A DNA stretch of 64,000 nt from Dactylis glomerata (lineage: Eukaryota; Streptophyta; Magnoliopsida; Poales; Poaceae): positions 1,426,001-1,490,000 of the forward strand of contig QXEO01000431.1 in assembly GCA_007115705.1 (NCBI GenBank), in the 5' to 3' direction. Made by a program: the position numbers and the translations under genes. The notes under the pieces are model-generated. The model was not told the DNA's origin. It made no database searches and saw only the letters and a list, made by a program, of their open reading frames with translations. This document shows positions 10,679-22,976 of this stretch, piece after piece (within the stretch, counting starts at the first letter, position 1; every line of letters starts with the position of its first letter).

Positions 10679-11484
10679 CTCTCAAAATTGAGTAGTAGCA
10701 CATAACCTTACTCAGTTTATCCTCGATTTGCTGATGGTGTCGCTTTGGGATCTCATCGACGACGTTTGAAACCCTATTTATACTTAACAAATCTCACCAT
10801 TTCCTTGCAAAAAATATAAAAAATTTCTTTTTAGAGGTACATAGTTGTCGAACATGGCAAGCATCATGCAGTTGCTCAATGTATCACATTTAAATATTTC
10901 GAAATTTTCCCTCTGAATCTCTGATTGTTTTGAAATTGATAGTTCAGTTCACAAGAAAGTGGTTCTCAGGAGATTTATACCAAGCTAGTTTCATAAACTG
11001 GTGAGGACAGCACCACCACCACCAGTTTTTGTCAGCCGAAAGGAAACAATAGTTAATCTTCAGTTACTACATAAATGACTGAACTGAAGCATAGGACACC
11101 GCATCTCAGCAACAGAACATTGGAAGATTCATGCTAAGAATATCTGGATCTGTTCCAAGGAGAAAGCAAACAGTGTCTTCTCTGTCAAAATAAAAGCAAA
11201 CGATGTCCCCACACAAGCAAACAATTTACTCACAGAAAGCATCTACAGGCAGGATCCGCTGCAGATTACATCTACATGCATGCTAAATCTCAACTCGCGA
11301 TAGATAAGAGCATTCTGGCAATTGGATCGCCATACGTAATTCCACACTCGATATTACTTTCCCCCAAGAAGAATACCAACAGATATGTTATGACTTTGAA
11401 AGCACAATCAGCATCACACGGAAATCATGGTTAATTTCTTGCCTATCAGATGCTTGTTAATTACGTAAGCTAGATGCTTGACAG
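10679..11484. other. Sequence downstream of the F-box gene
   Basis: No coding region is seen. The part near 11000-11480 probably includes the 3' UTR of the minus-strand F-box gene. Confidence 0.4.
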
Positions 11485-13898
11485 TCACTCCCTCCAGAAG
11501 TCCAGTTCATGCTTGGCAAGATCTCTCATGGACTGCTGGCCACGAAGATCTGGTACAAAAATCAGATAATGGATGAGTGAACGGAGTAGCTTTTTGACCA
11601 CTTAATAGAACAGAATAGTCTGACAACATGTCCATTTGACCGCATTTATCTTTTCATGAACGTGGTAAACTGATAAAGGATAAAGTATGTAAACTGCAAA
11701 TGAACAGAAGGTATGACTCACAAGCACTCCCACTGTGGCGGACATATATCTTCTCAAGGGATATACCATTTGCCATGAACAAATGTGCCAACATATGGAC
11801 TCTGGCATCATCCTTTGAGCATTTGATCTTCACAATTCTAACATGTTTGCAAGCAAATGATCTCTCCTCCAGTTCGATGCCTGTTTTTGATGGCTCCCTG
11901 GTATTGATATATATATATATATATATATAAAATCATGTTAGGGTACACAGGACTTCCAAAAAGTTCACAATAATCAAGTACTCCCTCCGTTTGGAAATAT
12001 AAGATGTTTTAGATTTGTGAAGTAAATGTATCTAAACATCTTTTAGTGTATAGGTTCGTTCGAATCTATACACTAAAAGATGTCTAGATATACTAGCTTT
12101 ACAAAGCTAAAACATCTTATATTTCTAAACGGAGGTGGTAGCATGCAACAAATATGTAACCACACATACCAATTTAAGTTGGAGAAAAAGTATCTCTATA
12201 TTAGGTGAATGCTGCAGCAAGAAAATTAATGCATCAAAATCAGTAGCCATACACCATTCACCGAGGGACAAGGTCTTCAGGTTGATAAAAGTTGGACACC
12301 TTTTCAGTTCCCTACTCAGAACCGCCTTCAAAATGCATATAGAGAGAGTATTCAGCAAAGAACAATGATAATCTGCATCAAATTCATATTTGGCATACAG
12401 ATGCAAATAAATTATTTAATATGGAGAGAAGAAATCAAATATATCCAATAGCCAGATATACAATAATATATAAACTGTAACCACTTGAAATGATGACTGC
12501 GGTCACCTCAAAAGTAAGTAGTGATGTGGACTCCTTTTAAAGTCAGCTATGCCTAGGTAACTGGATTCTAATATTACGAATCAGAAGTATATATACTAAT
12601 TGAACACTCTGTGTTCAAGTGCAGAGAACAAATTCTTTTTTCAGAAAAATCAGGAAATAAACTATTTTGTATAAATAACTTTGGCTATATAGGAAGCACG
12701 ATATATATACATACTGAAAGAGGGATATCAGCATTCAGCAATAGCAGGTGATAGTCTATACCTCTCCGGCATCAGCCAACAACTCCAAACTGGTAGCACT
12801 CGAAAGGCTGTCAAGAATGTTACAGCCACCTACAATTGTACTATCATTGCATCCATAGTTCCCTCCATAGTCATGATAATTACCCTCTTTGCTGAAATTT
12901 TGGCCGTCGCCAAGGTAGCCATTTGCAATGTCACAATATTTGTAGGTATTCTCATTACTGTCGGTATCACTGGCATAACCATACTTGTAACCATGAAGCC
13001 CATATCTTTTGGCGGGGAACCCATGTCCATTTCCAATCGTGTAATTCTCGATCTTATCATTATCATCATCAGTGGTTTCACCAAAATCATCATCATCATC
13101 GCTGCTGTGCCCAAAATCACCACTCAAGAAGTCGTCATCAAGTATGATAGTGGCAGTGACCAGTGACCCAAGTTTCTTAAATGATGGAACTCGGACATGA
13201 GGTGTGATGAGGCACACAAGTGTGAGGTTTGGAGCAGCAACGGAGAAGTCCAGATTGATTGTGCAATTGAGCACGATCAAAGTCTTCAAAGAGGCGGACT
13301 GAATCCCAGTGCCCGCCAGCAAGCAGTCCTTGAGATCCAGTTCTTCCAAAGACGTGCAACCAGAAGAAAGCTGCCGGAGGATCCTGCGATCGAGCATGGC
13401 ATACGACAGCTTCAAGACCTTAAGGTGGCAAGAGATGAAGGAGACGCTCTCCAACAGCGCGGGAAACTTGCGATGCCCAACAACATGAATAACCCGAGCG
13501 CTGCGCTTCAGAGCAGCCGTGATCCACGTGTCGGCATCGTCCTCATCGAAGGCTTCACCGTCCTCGTCGCTCGAACGGAGGCGGAGCGTGTCGACAGGCG
13601 CCAGCACGTCACGGAAGAGGAAGAGGCAGTTCACGAAGTCGCGGAGCTCACTCGGCGAGCCGTCACGTCTGGAAAAGCATGTGCGGATGTCGACGCAGGG
13701 AGCGGACTCCCAGAGGTGGCGCCACCGCCGCGCGAGGACGCAGGTCGGCACAGCCTCCCACGCCTTGAGGAACGACATGATGTGGTGCAGGAGCGCGTCC
13801 GGGAGGGCGCTGAGGCGGTCGGCGGCCTCGCCGCCGGAACGTGACGTCTCGCCAGCGCGGCGGGGCGGACCCGGCCGCTTGGTTGTTGTCCGGCGCAT
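11485..13898 (-). CDS. F-box/LRR-type protein, four exons
   Basis: Predicted substrate-recognition subunit of an SCF ubiquitin ligase. Exons (minus): 12762-13898, 12170-12325, 11722-11893, 11485-11549, giving 509 residues. Frame is kept across each junction: GAG/GTATAG donor to TTTTGAAG acceptor (the weakest signal), TTG/GTATGT to GGGAG, and a T/GTGAGT donor to a CCAG acceptor. The F-box is at about 27-70 (LSALPDALLHHIMSFL, then W..LW); leucine-rich strands follow (LKLSYAML, LEELDLKDC). The conserved C-terminal block contains LGEWC and LIFLLQHSPN. A long Asp/Gly/Tyr-rich insertion sits at about 255-365. The ATG chosen begins MRRTTTK. The frame stays open to 14222, but a CT/GTAAGT donor (about 14057) and TTGCAG acceptor (about 13976) suggest a 5'UTR intron. 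Intron 2 holds a Stowaway MITE. A Helitron begins 332 bp upstream. Confidence 0.8.
11906..11929. repeat. (TA)n microsatellite
   Basis: A run of about 12 TA repeats at the 3' end of intron 2 of the F-box gene, close to the acceptor. Confidence 0.9.
11981..12138. mobile_element. Stowaway MITE, 158 bp
   Basis: The terminal repeats are CTCCCTCCGTTTGGAAATAT and its inverted copy, and the element is flanked by TA on both sides (11979-11980 and 12139-12140), the Tc1/mariner target. It folds into one hairpin. It lies inside intron 2 of the F-box gene. Confidence 0.92.
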
Positions 13899-14229
13899 TT
13901 CGTCGAACTGGTGGCCTGCAACTTTCGTCCAAGGTTTAGGGAGGGCTCCACACCCGGCGCAATATCGCCAACATTCTGCAAGGAATTCAATCGAGAAAGA
14001 TGGATAGGATGAATATGGGTACGGAGAGGGAATCAGAGGGAGGAATGGATCGAACTTACAGAAAAATTCGTTGAGATGGTGTGGGGTTCTAGACGCTGAG
14101 AAATCCAATTCTTTTGGAGGATGGGGACGATGACACCTGGCCTTCTCTGCCTCGGCCTCTGCCCTCTGGTGCGCTAGTAAGATTATTTTGAGCACCAACA
14201 GGGCCTTTTTCCGTCCCACCACCGTCGAA

Positions 14230-16853
14230 TCTCCACTACGAATAAAAGAGCAAACAAGAATTTTTTTAAGTACACAGGCATCTCAGCACCACAGGATTGG
14301 CTTCCCCTGATCAAATCTAACCGCACGCAGCGTTAACAGTACACGTAGCATTTACCAAGGTGAAGTGCGGACGAAAACGCTTCGCAGCGCATAGTCAGCC
14401 CGGCATCGACCATCTAAAAAAGATATCGACGACCAGCCCTGAGATCTACGCTCGCCGCGATCTCAGCCTCCTCCTCTACCGCCGCCTGTGAGCTTCCTCC
14501 TCTACCGCCGCCTCTCAGCTTCCTCGCTCCGCCGTCGGCTCGCCGTCCTTGACCGGCTGACATCGAGAAGGGTGGCCTCCACTGAGATCCGACTTGGAAC
14601 CACCGTTTTGGAGGATGAAGGTCGTCACCAGACCCAATCACTACCGATCCGCACCGCCGGCGACCTGCCCTGGGCATGCATTACCGGCTCATACATGAAC
14701 ACGGTCTGGTAGGTAACCTATACGTGCTATGCCTTTAGGATTAGTGGATATAATCGAATCGCACAAGAGAAGGATACGGAGAATAGGATCCAGGGGTGAG
14801 AGGAGCACAGGGACGAGGATTCAGAGAAGGAAGGTGAGATACGGAATATCAGTTCATTTCATCGATATCGTTTCAGAGTTAGAGCGACAGTCTTATACTC
14901 CACTCAGCCACAGGTGGCTAGCCAACAACACCGTCTCGGCACATGGGTTAAACGCACACACATGTCACACTGATGTTTCAGTATCAGTCTGAACGTCAGT
15001 TTTGACAGTCTCTTATTGATATACCTCAAGTTTGCAACATTGAAAATTCAATGTCTACAAGCATGCCACCACCTCTAATTAATGTCAGAAAATAGTTGTT
15101 CTGATGCATTTCCAATACTTTTCTCAGGCTTATAACACAAAGGACGATTACCCTTCCGTTGTGTTCTTGAGATGGTCGATGCCCGAGCATCACGCGGTGA
15201 GCTCGCGATGTTGTGCGCTGAGTCCCGAGCACATCGTGGCAGGGGAGCACTTCAGCTTCAGCCCACTTCATGCTAACCCCTAATATAGCCTCAGGGATGC
15301 AAAGTACAGATCATGCGGGCTGTTGGTCTCACCTTTTCCAAGATCCAATATTGCACGGCAATGCCGACAGTTAGCCAAGATTTGATGCGGTTTGCTCTGA
15401 TTCGTTTGGTTCTGAATTCGTGATGGCTGTTTGCACGGTATCATTTGCTCTGGGGTGTATTGTGAATGTGGTACACTATTTACTAACTCGGGAGGTATAA
15501 ATTTTTGGCATAATCAGTTGGTTCTGTCATGTTGGGGGTGATAATGGATTTGTGGATTTCAATAGTAATTCACTCAGATAACCCGCGCCTGTTTTATTTG
15601 TGATTCGATATTTCAAACGGTTGAATTAGCTTTTTTTATGCCTCTGTTGCGTTACCACACATACAAGCACATAGACTGCTCACCGGCATTGTAAATGTCA
15701 TGGTGATGATTTTGTCCAGCGGTTCTTTTAACTTGTCAATGTGATGGATTTGTAGTGGAGATTATTAAGTGTCTTGGTTTGTGATTAACCGCTTGACAAT
15801 AATTAACTTGCTGTGAAGTAATGAGAAATTGAGTGTATGTCTTGTACTCTTATGGGCATCGTACGTGTCAAGATGCTCTTGAAGAACCTGGCAAATGGAC
15901 ATGAACATTTCAACTATGTAACCAAATGCAGATTTATCCATATCTGAAACCTGCGCTTATGTTGCATGAGGGTTGCGGGTTATATGCTTGAAACTGAGTC
16001 ACAAGCTCCATTCCGCGAATAGCCGAATCATGTTATTCTTCTGAATGAATTGATACTTATGACCATCTCCTTATTTTAACCTCTTACTACTACTTTTAGG
16101 AGATACTTCACTGTGTATAGAGTTATTCCTTCGAGAGAATTAATTATTTGTTTTTTGCAGCATTTTTTAAAACCTTGAAGCATCCCTATCATGGAGAGCT
16201 AGATGAGAGATAAAGGCTATATAGGTAGCTCACTGTTATTCACTGCCACTTTCCTCCTTGTCGATGAAATTGCTTATGTTATAAAAACGGTTGCACAAAT
16301 TGTTTCCATCGTCAGTAATTTATCGTGATTCTTCTTACAGTTCCTTATAACTTGCAATAGTTTCTCACTTTGTTGACAGATAAAACTGCATTTCACAAAA
16401 ATGCATTAGGCTGTTAACTCTTGAAAACCTGGTAATGGTACAAACTAACTAAAGGGACCAATGCTTGTTAATCAGAGCTCGCAACTATATATGGAGCCTT
16501 TCCCAGGAAAAGTTAGATGTTGACGAGCATTTTCCTCTCTGACTATTACATGCAGTTAAAACAGCTCGAGACAGGGATGGCGCCACCAGGGAGCATGTGC
16601 GGGTACAGAAAACATAATACTACAAGATTTGGTCAAGCATATAGTTATAGAGCTTTTTTGGATAACTTTTGAATTTATTTCATTCAGCTGGAGTTTGAGC
16701 ACAAGTCATGTGATTATTTTATGAAGTATTGTACATTATTAGGCCTTATTATTAACCATTTTGTGTTTTTAATATGTGTTATCTAACTAAAATGAACAAA
16801 GAAATTTATAAAATTATTATTATACGTGCGTTGCACGTGCAAGCATTTACTAG
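14230..16853 (+). mobile_element. Probable non-autonomous Helitron
   Basis: The 5' end is TCTCCACTACGAATAAAA preceded by A (14229). The 3' end carries the hairpin CGTGC-GTT-GCACG, then 12 nt and CTAG (16850-16853), followed by T. Insertion between A and T, the 5' TC and the hairpin plus CTRR end are the Helitron criteria. No Rep/helicase ORF is present. A GC-rich, UTR-like piece near 14410-14700 could be captured sequence, but I do not recognise it. Confidence 0.65.
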
Positions 16854-17321
16854 TATCTGAAATATACAATCTTTAGAAAAAGTCTAGTTTAGGGAGACTG
16901 GTGTTTTGGTTTTTCTATGCATATGCTTCCCTTTTATTTAAAATATATCTTAGATATAATTTTAAAATGTTATTAAAAAACTTTAAAAAAAATGGAGGTA
17001 TATCTTCACATGCTACATGACCACAAATTCGTTTAACAGAAAATCCAGTTGTCAAGCTGCCGTTTTAAAAAGACAAAATTTAGTGATAAAACAAGTCTTT
17101 TCGCGATAGAATTTTTTCTTCTTACATAGATCATAAAAAATATCGTTTTTTTTTTGCAAAACCTTACGAAACACACATAGATTGTAGAGATATATAAATG
17201 CAAATTTCCCCTTTTTTTACAAGTTGAAATGGATTTCCGCTAGTCTTGGCAAAGAAATATTTGTTTTCTGTATGTAGATAGCGCTTACATGTGTGACAAG
17301 TACCGCAATAGTAGACTTTTA
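16854..17321. other. AT-rich intergenic stretch
   Basis: Homopolymer-rich, AT-rich sequence with no gene signal. Confidence 0.4.
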
Positions 17322-17598
17322 GGTTCTCTTTGATTTGTAGGATTGCAAAGCGTAGAAATAGGAATAGGAATTAGATAGGAATGTGAGTGTAAAACTATAA
17401 AGGAAAACTTCCTGCAAAGGAAACAAAAAATGAGGTCTGAGTGCATTGTTTCTTGTGGGTGTTTTCTATAAAAATCTGGCTGCAAAGATTTTTTTTTTCA
17501 AATTTCCTTTGGTCTATTCCTATGAATCAAACACTGCTACAGTGTAAATTTCCATAGGAACATAAATCCTACAAAATTCCTTTGAATCAAAGGAGGCC
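17322..17598. mobile_element. Tourist-like (PIF/Harbinger) MITE, 277 bp
   Basis: The left end GGTTCTCTTTGATTTGTAGG and the right end, whose complement reads GGCCTCCTTTGATTCAAAGG, are imperfect inverted repeats. The element is flanked by TTA at 17319-17321 and 17599-17601, the Harbinger target. Confidence 0.7.
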
Positions 17599-17601
17599 TT
17601 A

Positions 17602-19740
17602 GTGGGATTTCTTCTTGGACCGGGAGGTGGAAAGGTTTTAAAGCCCATTATGTTCAAAATTCGGGATTTAAAACACAATATTTTAACATCTATTTGTTCG
17701 ATTTATAAAATGTTTTCACAGCTGCGTCTCTCACATCGAGACTTCAGAACTGGATCTCATATTAATATATTTTGATATTTTTTATATTTCTAAAATCAAT
17801 ACGTTTGTACTCTTATTTCCAGCGTACATGTACTTTGGTTTTGGTGCGTTCTTTCTCTTCATATACACATGACATTGTGACACATGACATGTAGTGAGGT
17901 GAGTGCCGTGGGAATCTCTTATTTTTGAGTGGAGTCATTTTCTCTTTTATTTTCTTAAACAGAAGATTCAAACTTAAATATCCTTTGAACCATTTATCTG
18001 AATTATGAATAGTTTCACCCCTGTGTTTCACCGTGGAGGCATGTAAATATTGTTAAAAATCGATAAAAGGAATATATTAATATTGCAAAGTTACCAATTA
18101 CACCTAGACTCTATCCAACTCAATGTCTAAAAAAAAGGGTGCACACAACCTAGAAAAATAAAAAAGAGAGAAATAGAAAAAGAAGGACCCCATTGCGGTG
18201 ATGTAACACTCGCAACAACACTTGCACCATCAATGAAGACAACAACCAGACTACAGAATAGATTCTAAAAGCAACGCTTCTAAGAAGAAAACAATGCACT
18301 AGTCGATGCGCGATCAATGATCTTAGCTTTTCACCCTGGAGAAAGTCCGACTTCACAAAACAATGCCTTCAGAAAGGCCATTGCCACGTACAATCAATGA
18401 AGACCAGACCTTGGGCTTTCACCCTAGAAAATCACGATTCGCCATTTCAAAACCTCCGATCACAGCCACCAGGACTTTCTCCACCTCTGTCAATACCTTG
18501 GAAATCAAAACTTAGATATGTCGCAGGGCACCAGCAAGAAAGCAAAGCTTTGCGCCACACCCTAGGTAAGGGATGCACGACCTATCCATTCAGATCTAGA
18601 AATCCAGTGACACCATACGCCACACAACGGAATCACTGAGAGGAAGCCTAGAACATGTCGGCTCCAGATCAAGGAGGCTGACAAAAGGCAGAGCATCGAC
18701 ATGGCGCAAGAAGGAAGCTAGGGCCAACCCACCATTATTCAGGCCGAGCCAGTAGCCCGCATGCCACAAAGCCAGATGCGGCCACCACAAGTAGTTCGTA
18801 CTCTGTAGTTCTTAGCGAGCATCGTCACCACCACCCACACCTTGCAGAGGCGAGGAGCCGAGCCGCTTCAACCTACCGCCGACCGGACATCGTCGCAAAG
18901 CACCATGGGCGCCGCCAAGACCAACACCGACGATGGCTCCACGCCAAGAGCCGATGGCTATAGGCGCGAGCACCCAAGACTAGCACGGTCATGCCGCCCT
19001 CGCGGCCACAACAGCCGTCGAACCGGGGGAACCCGGGGTCGCCGCCTCGGTGCCTATCTCCGCCAGCCATGCCACATCATTTAGGGCCGCCAAGCTGCAC
19101 CGGCCAAGACCCCCCGCCATGCGAGGAGAGGAAGGCCCCCGCCAACGCCAACCGGCAGAGGGAATGAGAGCCCGCCACTGCTGTCAGCCACGCGACCTTT
19201 GACCGCGCGACGGCAGGGAGGGGCAGAGGTGGAGAGTGTGGAGGCGGCGGATCTATGGTTCGCCTGGGCTTCAAATTACAACTTTAAACTTCAATTTAGT
19301 TAAAATTACAAACTAAACTTTGAAAACATAAACAATAGAATCCTCTTAGTACTCTAGGATTTTTTTCAGCTGGTGTTTCTGTTATCTCGCCGGTAACTAG
19401 TTCTTTCGGTACCCACCGGTAGAAGGATATACCAGCTAGTTTACGATTTAAAGAGTTTTGATAAATTCTGGGCTAATTTCTATATTTATTTGAACAATCT
19501 CGACAGGTATTTCGGCCAATTTATGGTAATCGGTAATACCGATGCCCAACTATATTTTTTCCATAACAAATTTTTTTTTTGGTCATCTCCACTAATATAA
19601 AAAGACAGAGAAGCGGAGACTTAAATGATATCAGCCGTCAAACCAACTCGATCCAAGGGTAGAAATCACTCCAATATTGAGCGCTAAACATGTTTAGCGT
19701 TAAACATCAACTAACACTAATCGCTCACTACTAATTTCTA
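17602..19740. other. Repeat-like intergenic DNA, unclassified
   Basis: The part from about 18060 to 19260 has a distinct, moderately GC-rich composition and looks like a degenerate repeat with no intact ORF. At 19586 there is a second Helitron-like 5' end (TCTCCACTAATATAAAAAGA preceded by A) without a matching 3' end that I can find. Confidence 0.35.
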
Positions 19741-22699
19741 TCTCTACTACTTATAAAGGTGTAAATAAATATGTTTTGATACAATTGATTACATCCGTGC
19801 AGCACCCTTAATCAAACAGACTACATTGCTCCAATGTTAAACACAACTCAACACAGTTTCAAATCCCCTCCTCTCCCGCTGAGACAACCGCCGCATCTGG
19901 CATGGCGTCGTCCTCCGCATCCCAGGACCTTGTTCTTCTTACGCCAACAAGGGGTCTGGGGACAAGACGAGGAATCGGCGGCGGCCGGTTATGGTGGTTG
20001 GCCTCCGCGGAGAGCCGTCGCACATCGAGGTAGTCGATGCAATGGAACCTCCAAGTCAGGTATCTCTCACGACTTATCTACTTTTTGGCTGCCTTATGGC
20101 CAAAGCTAAGCAGAGTCTCGGCGACGTCCCTCATGACGTGCATCGGGTGTGCTTATAAATTTACTGTACGAAGGCAGCAGTGCAAGAACACGCGCGAGCA
20201 TCGCGTGTCTTCATTCATTAAGGTAGAAAGGAGTGACAATTACAAGAGAGGCTCAATCACAAACGATCGGTCCTCGAAACCACACACTCACCCGAGGCAG
20301 CAGTGATGCTTCAATGTGTTAAGAGAAGATTTACAAAATCAATACGGTGTTACTATCGGATATTGTGGTGTTATTATTGCGTCAACATCTCAGTTCTCAT
20401 ATCACAGTTTGTCAAACTATGATTCTGATATTGCAGCACTACTTAAATTTACCTATGACAGGGCACTTTTAAGTAACAATTGTGGTCTTATTGTGTCTGA
20501 CCAAATCTGAAGCATACTAGAACAAAAGCTCACCCGCCCAGCAAACAAAGTCACTTTAGCGCACATCACAATAGTGATCCTGGTAATGCACTTACATGTA
20601 TCCATAACGTATTTTTATTGAATTTACTGTCTATTAACAGGTTTGGAAATACAACTTACATGTATATATTTCAGTTGGCTTCATTAAAATGCAACTTTGA
20701 GCGAGTTATTGTGCACCTCCTGGTACCGTTGTTCTGATCTGGTACTAATTTAAGATAATTTTAAATACAGGCCATATGGCAACATGTATATCTAAAATTA
20801 TATACCGCTGCACTTTATACCGTCTTGCAGGTAGCAGATTATATACTATATCTGAAATTTTTAACGGCGTGGACGATGCAGAGCCGGAGGAGCGGGGTGT
20901 GCACTTATGTCGACCGCGCCGACCAGTGCCAGTTACCTCACGACATTGCCAAGCTCAACCCTATCATCCGACACCCACGGTACAAGACCCGGGTCTGCCT
21001 CACGGTGGATGGCGCTGCATCCCAACTTCCCCATCATGCACTAGTGGAAAAAGAGGCTTCTATCCGCCACCTTTAGTCCCCATACTATTTGGGCCGGGAC
21101 TAAAGGGGGCATTAGTCCCGGTTCGTGCCGCTGGGGTACGGTCAGCACCTAGTCCCGGTTCGTAATGGACCTTTAGTCCCGGTCGTTAACACGGACCGGG
21201 ACTAAAGGGGTGGCGGGCGGGAACCCTACTGGCGGCAGCCTTTAGTCCCGGCCCGTGTTAACGATCGGGACTAAAGGGCGACCTTTAATCCCGGCCTTTA
21301 ACACGGCCCGGGACTAAAGGCCTTCGCCTACAAAATGGAGCTTCTTTTCCCTCGAGCCTGCAGCCAGTATAATGGTGGTCGGAAGCTTTGGCTTGAGTGG
21401 GGAGGTCATGCCCAATTTTTTTATCAAAATTATCCAAGATTTTGAGTTATTTCATCTATCCAATTGGTTCAAAAGGTTAGCAACTTCACTCTTTCATCTT
21501 TAATTGCTAATTTAGCTCATATAATGCTCTAGATGTGGTGAGATTTGTGGCTTTAATTTGGGAGTAATTATGGGAGTTTATTTGATTTATATAGAATTTG
21601 AGCTTAAATTAATTTCTTAGTTTGCACATGTGTAGAGGTGGTGTACTTATATGTTGACCAAAATGAGTATGGAGTAGAAATTTGTCATGCACATATATAG
21701 CTCTTTTTATGCTCAAAAAAATAGAGGGATTTGTGGAGTAATTAATGTTAGAAAGTAATGTGGGAGTAATTAATGTTAGAAAGTAATGTGGGAGTAATTG
21801 TGAGCTTATGTTAGAAACTCGCTTGAAATTAAAATGAACCCTAATTAAGCATAAACCCTAAACCTATAATCTGAAACAGAAATAAAAACAAAAACAAAAC
21901 ACTTTAGTCCCGGTTCTCATTACAAACCGGGACTAAAGGTCCCCGAGCCGGCGCTCCCAGCCGTGCCCACGTGGACGGCCATAGTCCCAGTTCATTTGCA
22001 ACCGGGACTAAAGGGTGGGGGCCTTTAATCGCGCTTTGCTAGTCCCGGTTGGGTAACCGGGACTAAAGGCAGTTACAGACCAGGATTAATGGCCCTTTTT
22101 CCACTCGTGATGGCTTCCTTGCTCTGTCCTAGGTGTGTTAGAACGGTATGTACTTACATGGTAGGTGTTCATTTTTTTACTTTATAATGTGACTTGTAAT
22201 GCCCTGTGATTTTTTATTATGATTTAATTCTAAGATTCGAAATATCATGAAGTTGTGGAGATGTTAAGATCCTACAGATTAGGTTACTAGGGCTTGCATT
22301 GGTGACTAAGATTTTTGTATTTGTCTTCATGTTCAGATTTGTGATCTCTAATTCATGGAATCAACTATAATTCATTGATACGATTTTGTTTGCCATGAGA
22401 TTAAAGAGGGAAAACTTTGGACGCGAAGCTGGACGTCCCCAACTCAGCAGATGCGGCAGCACCCACAAGAGCATTTGTAAGGAATGTGAGGAATCGTGTT
22501 CTTTTAAGATGGCAAGACATATCTCCATAAACAGTGGTGTAACAAAACGCAGCCTAATTTCCAGCCATTTAGAATTACGAAGTTTAGTTATATATCATGG
22601 AAGTGCATTATTATAAAAAAAAATTGAAATGTTATGTGCTATTTTCATGGAGAGCATAATTGATTAGTTCAGACACGCGTGCGCGTGCATGACTACTAA
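19741..22699 (+). mobile_element. Probable Helitron carrying a nested CACTA MITE
   Basis: The 5' end TCTCTACTACTTATAAAGG follows an A (19740). The 3' end has the palindrome CACGCG-TG-CGCGTG, 8 nt, then CTAA (22696-22699) and a T. Without the nested element (21039-22109) it is about 1.9 kb. It has no Rep/helicase gene. Two coding-like fragments, near 19950-20060 and 20870-21030, may be captured exons. Confidence 0.6.
21039..22109. mobile_element. Non-autonomous CACTA element, 1.07 kb
   Basis: The ends are CACTAGTGGAAAAAG and, on the complement of the right end, CACGAGTGGAAAAAG. The 3-bp target duplication ATG is present on both sides (21036-21038, 22110-22112). Both ends contain several palindromic TTTAGTCCCGGTT...AACCGGGACTAAA units, the subterminal repeats that bind CACTA transposase. 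No transposase is encoded. The same motif occurs in the large CACTA at 53094, which makes that family a plausible source of transposase. Confidence 0.9.
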
Positions 22700-22976
22700 T
22701 ACGCAAAAAGGGAAAAACTGATCGCGCCCCCACGATCATAGGCACGATATGCTCACACTAAACCAAAAAAATGAAACTGAAAAAATGAAATAAAAAAGAG
22801 AACCAAAAAAGAAAAAGAAAAAATAAACTAGAAAGGAAAAATAGAAAAACAAAATGAAAAAATGAAGCTAAAATGGGCCGGTCTAAAGGATGAGATAGAT
22901 ATATTCATTGAACCAAACTCAACCAGAAGTTGTTGGCACAGATTTTCACGAGCCCAGGCCCTTATCCAAGTAGAAG

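Noticed and set aside
13197..13844. 215-residue plus-strand ORF
   Set aside because: It is the antisense shadow of the F-box exon, a GC-rich coding region open in several frames.
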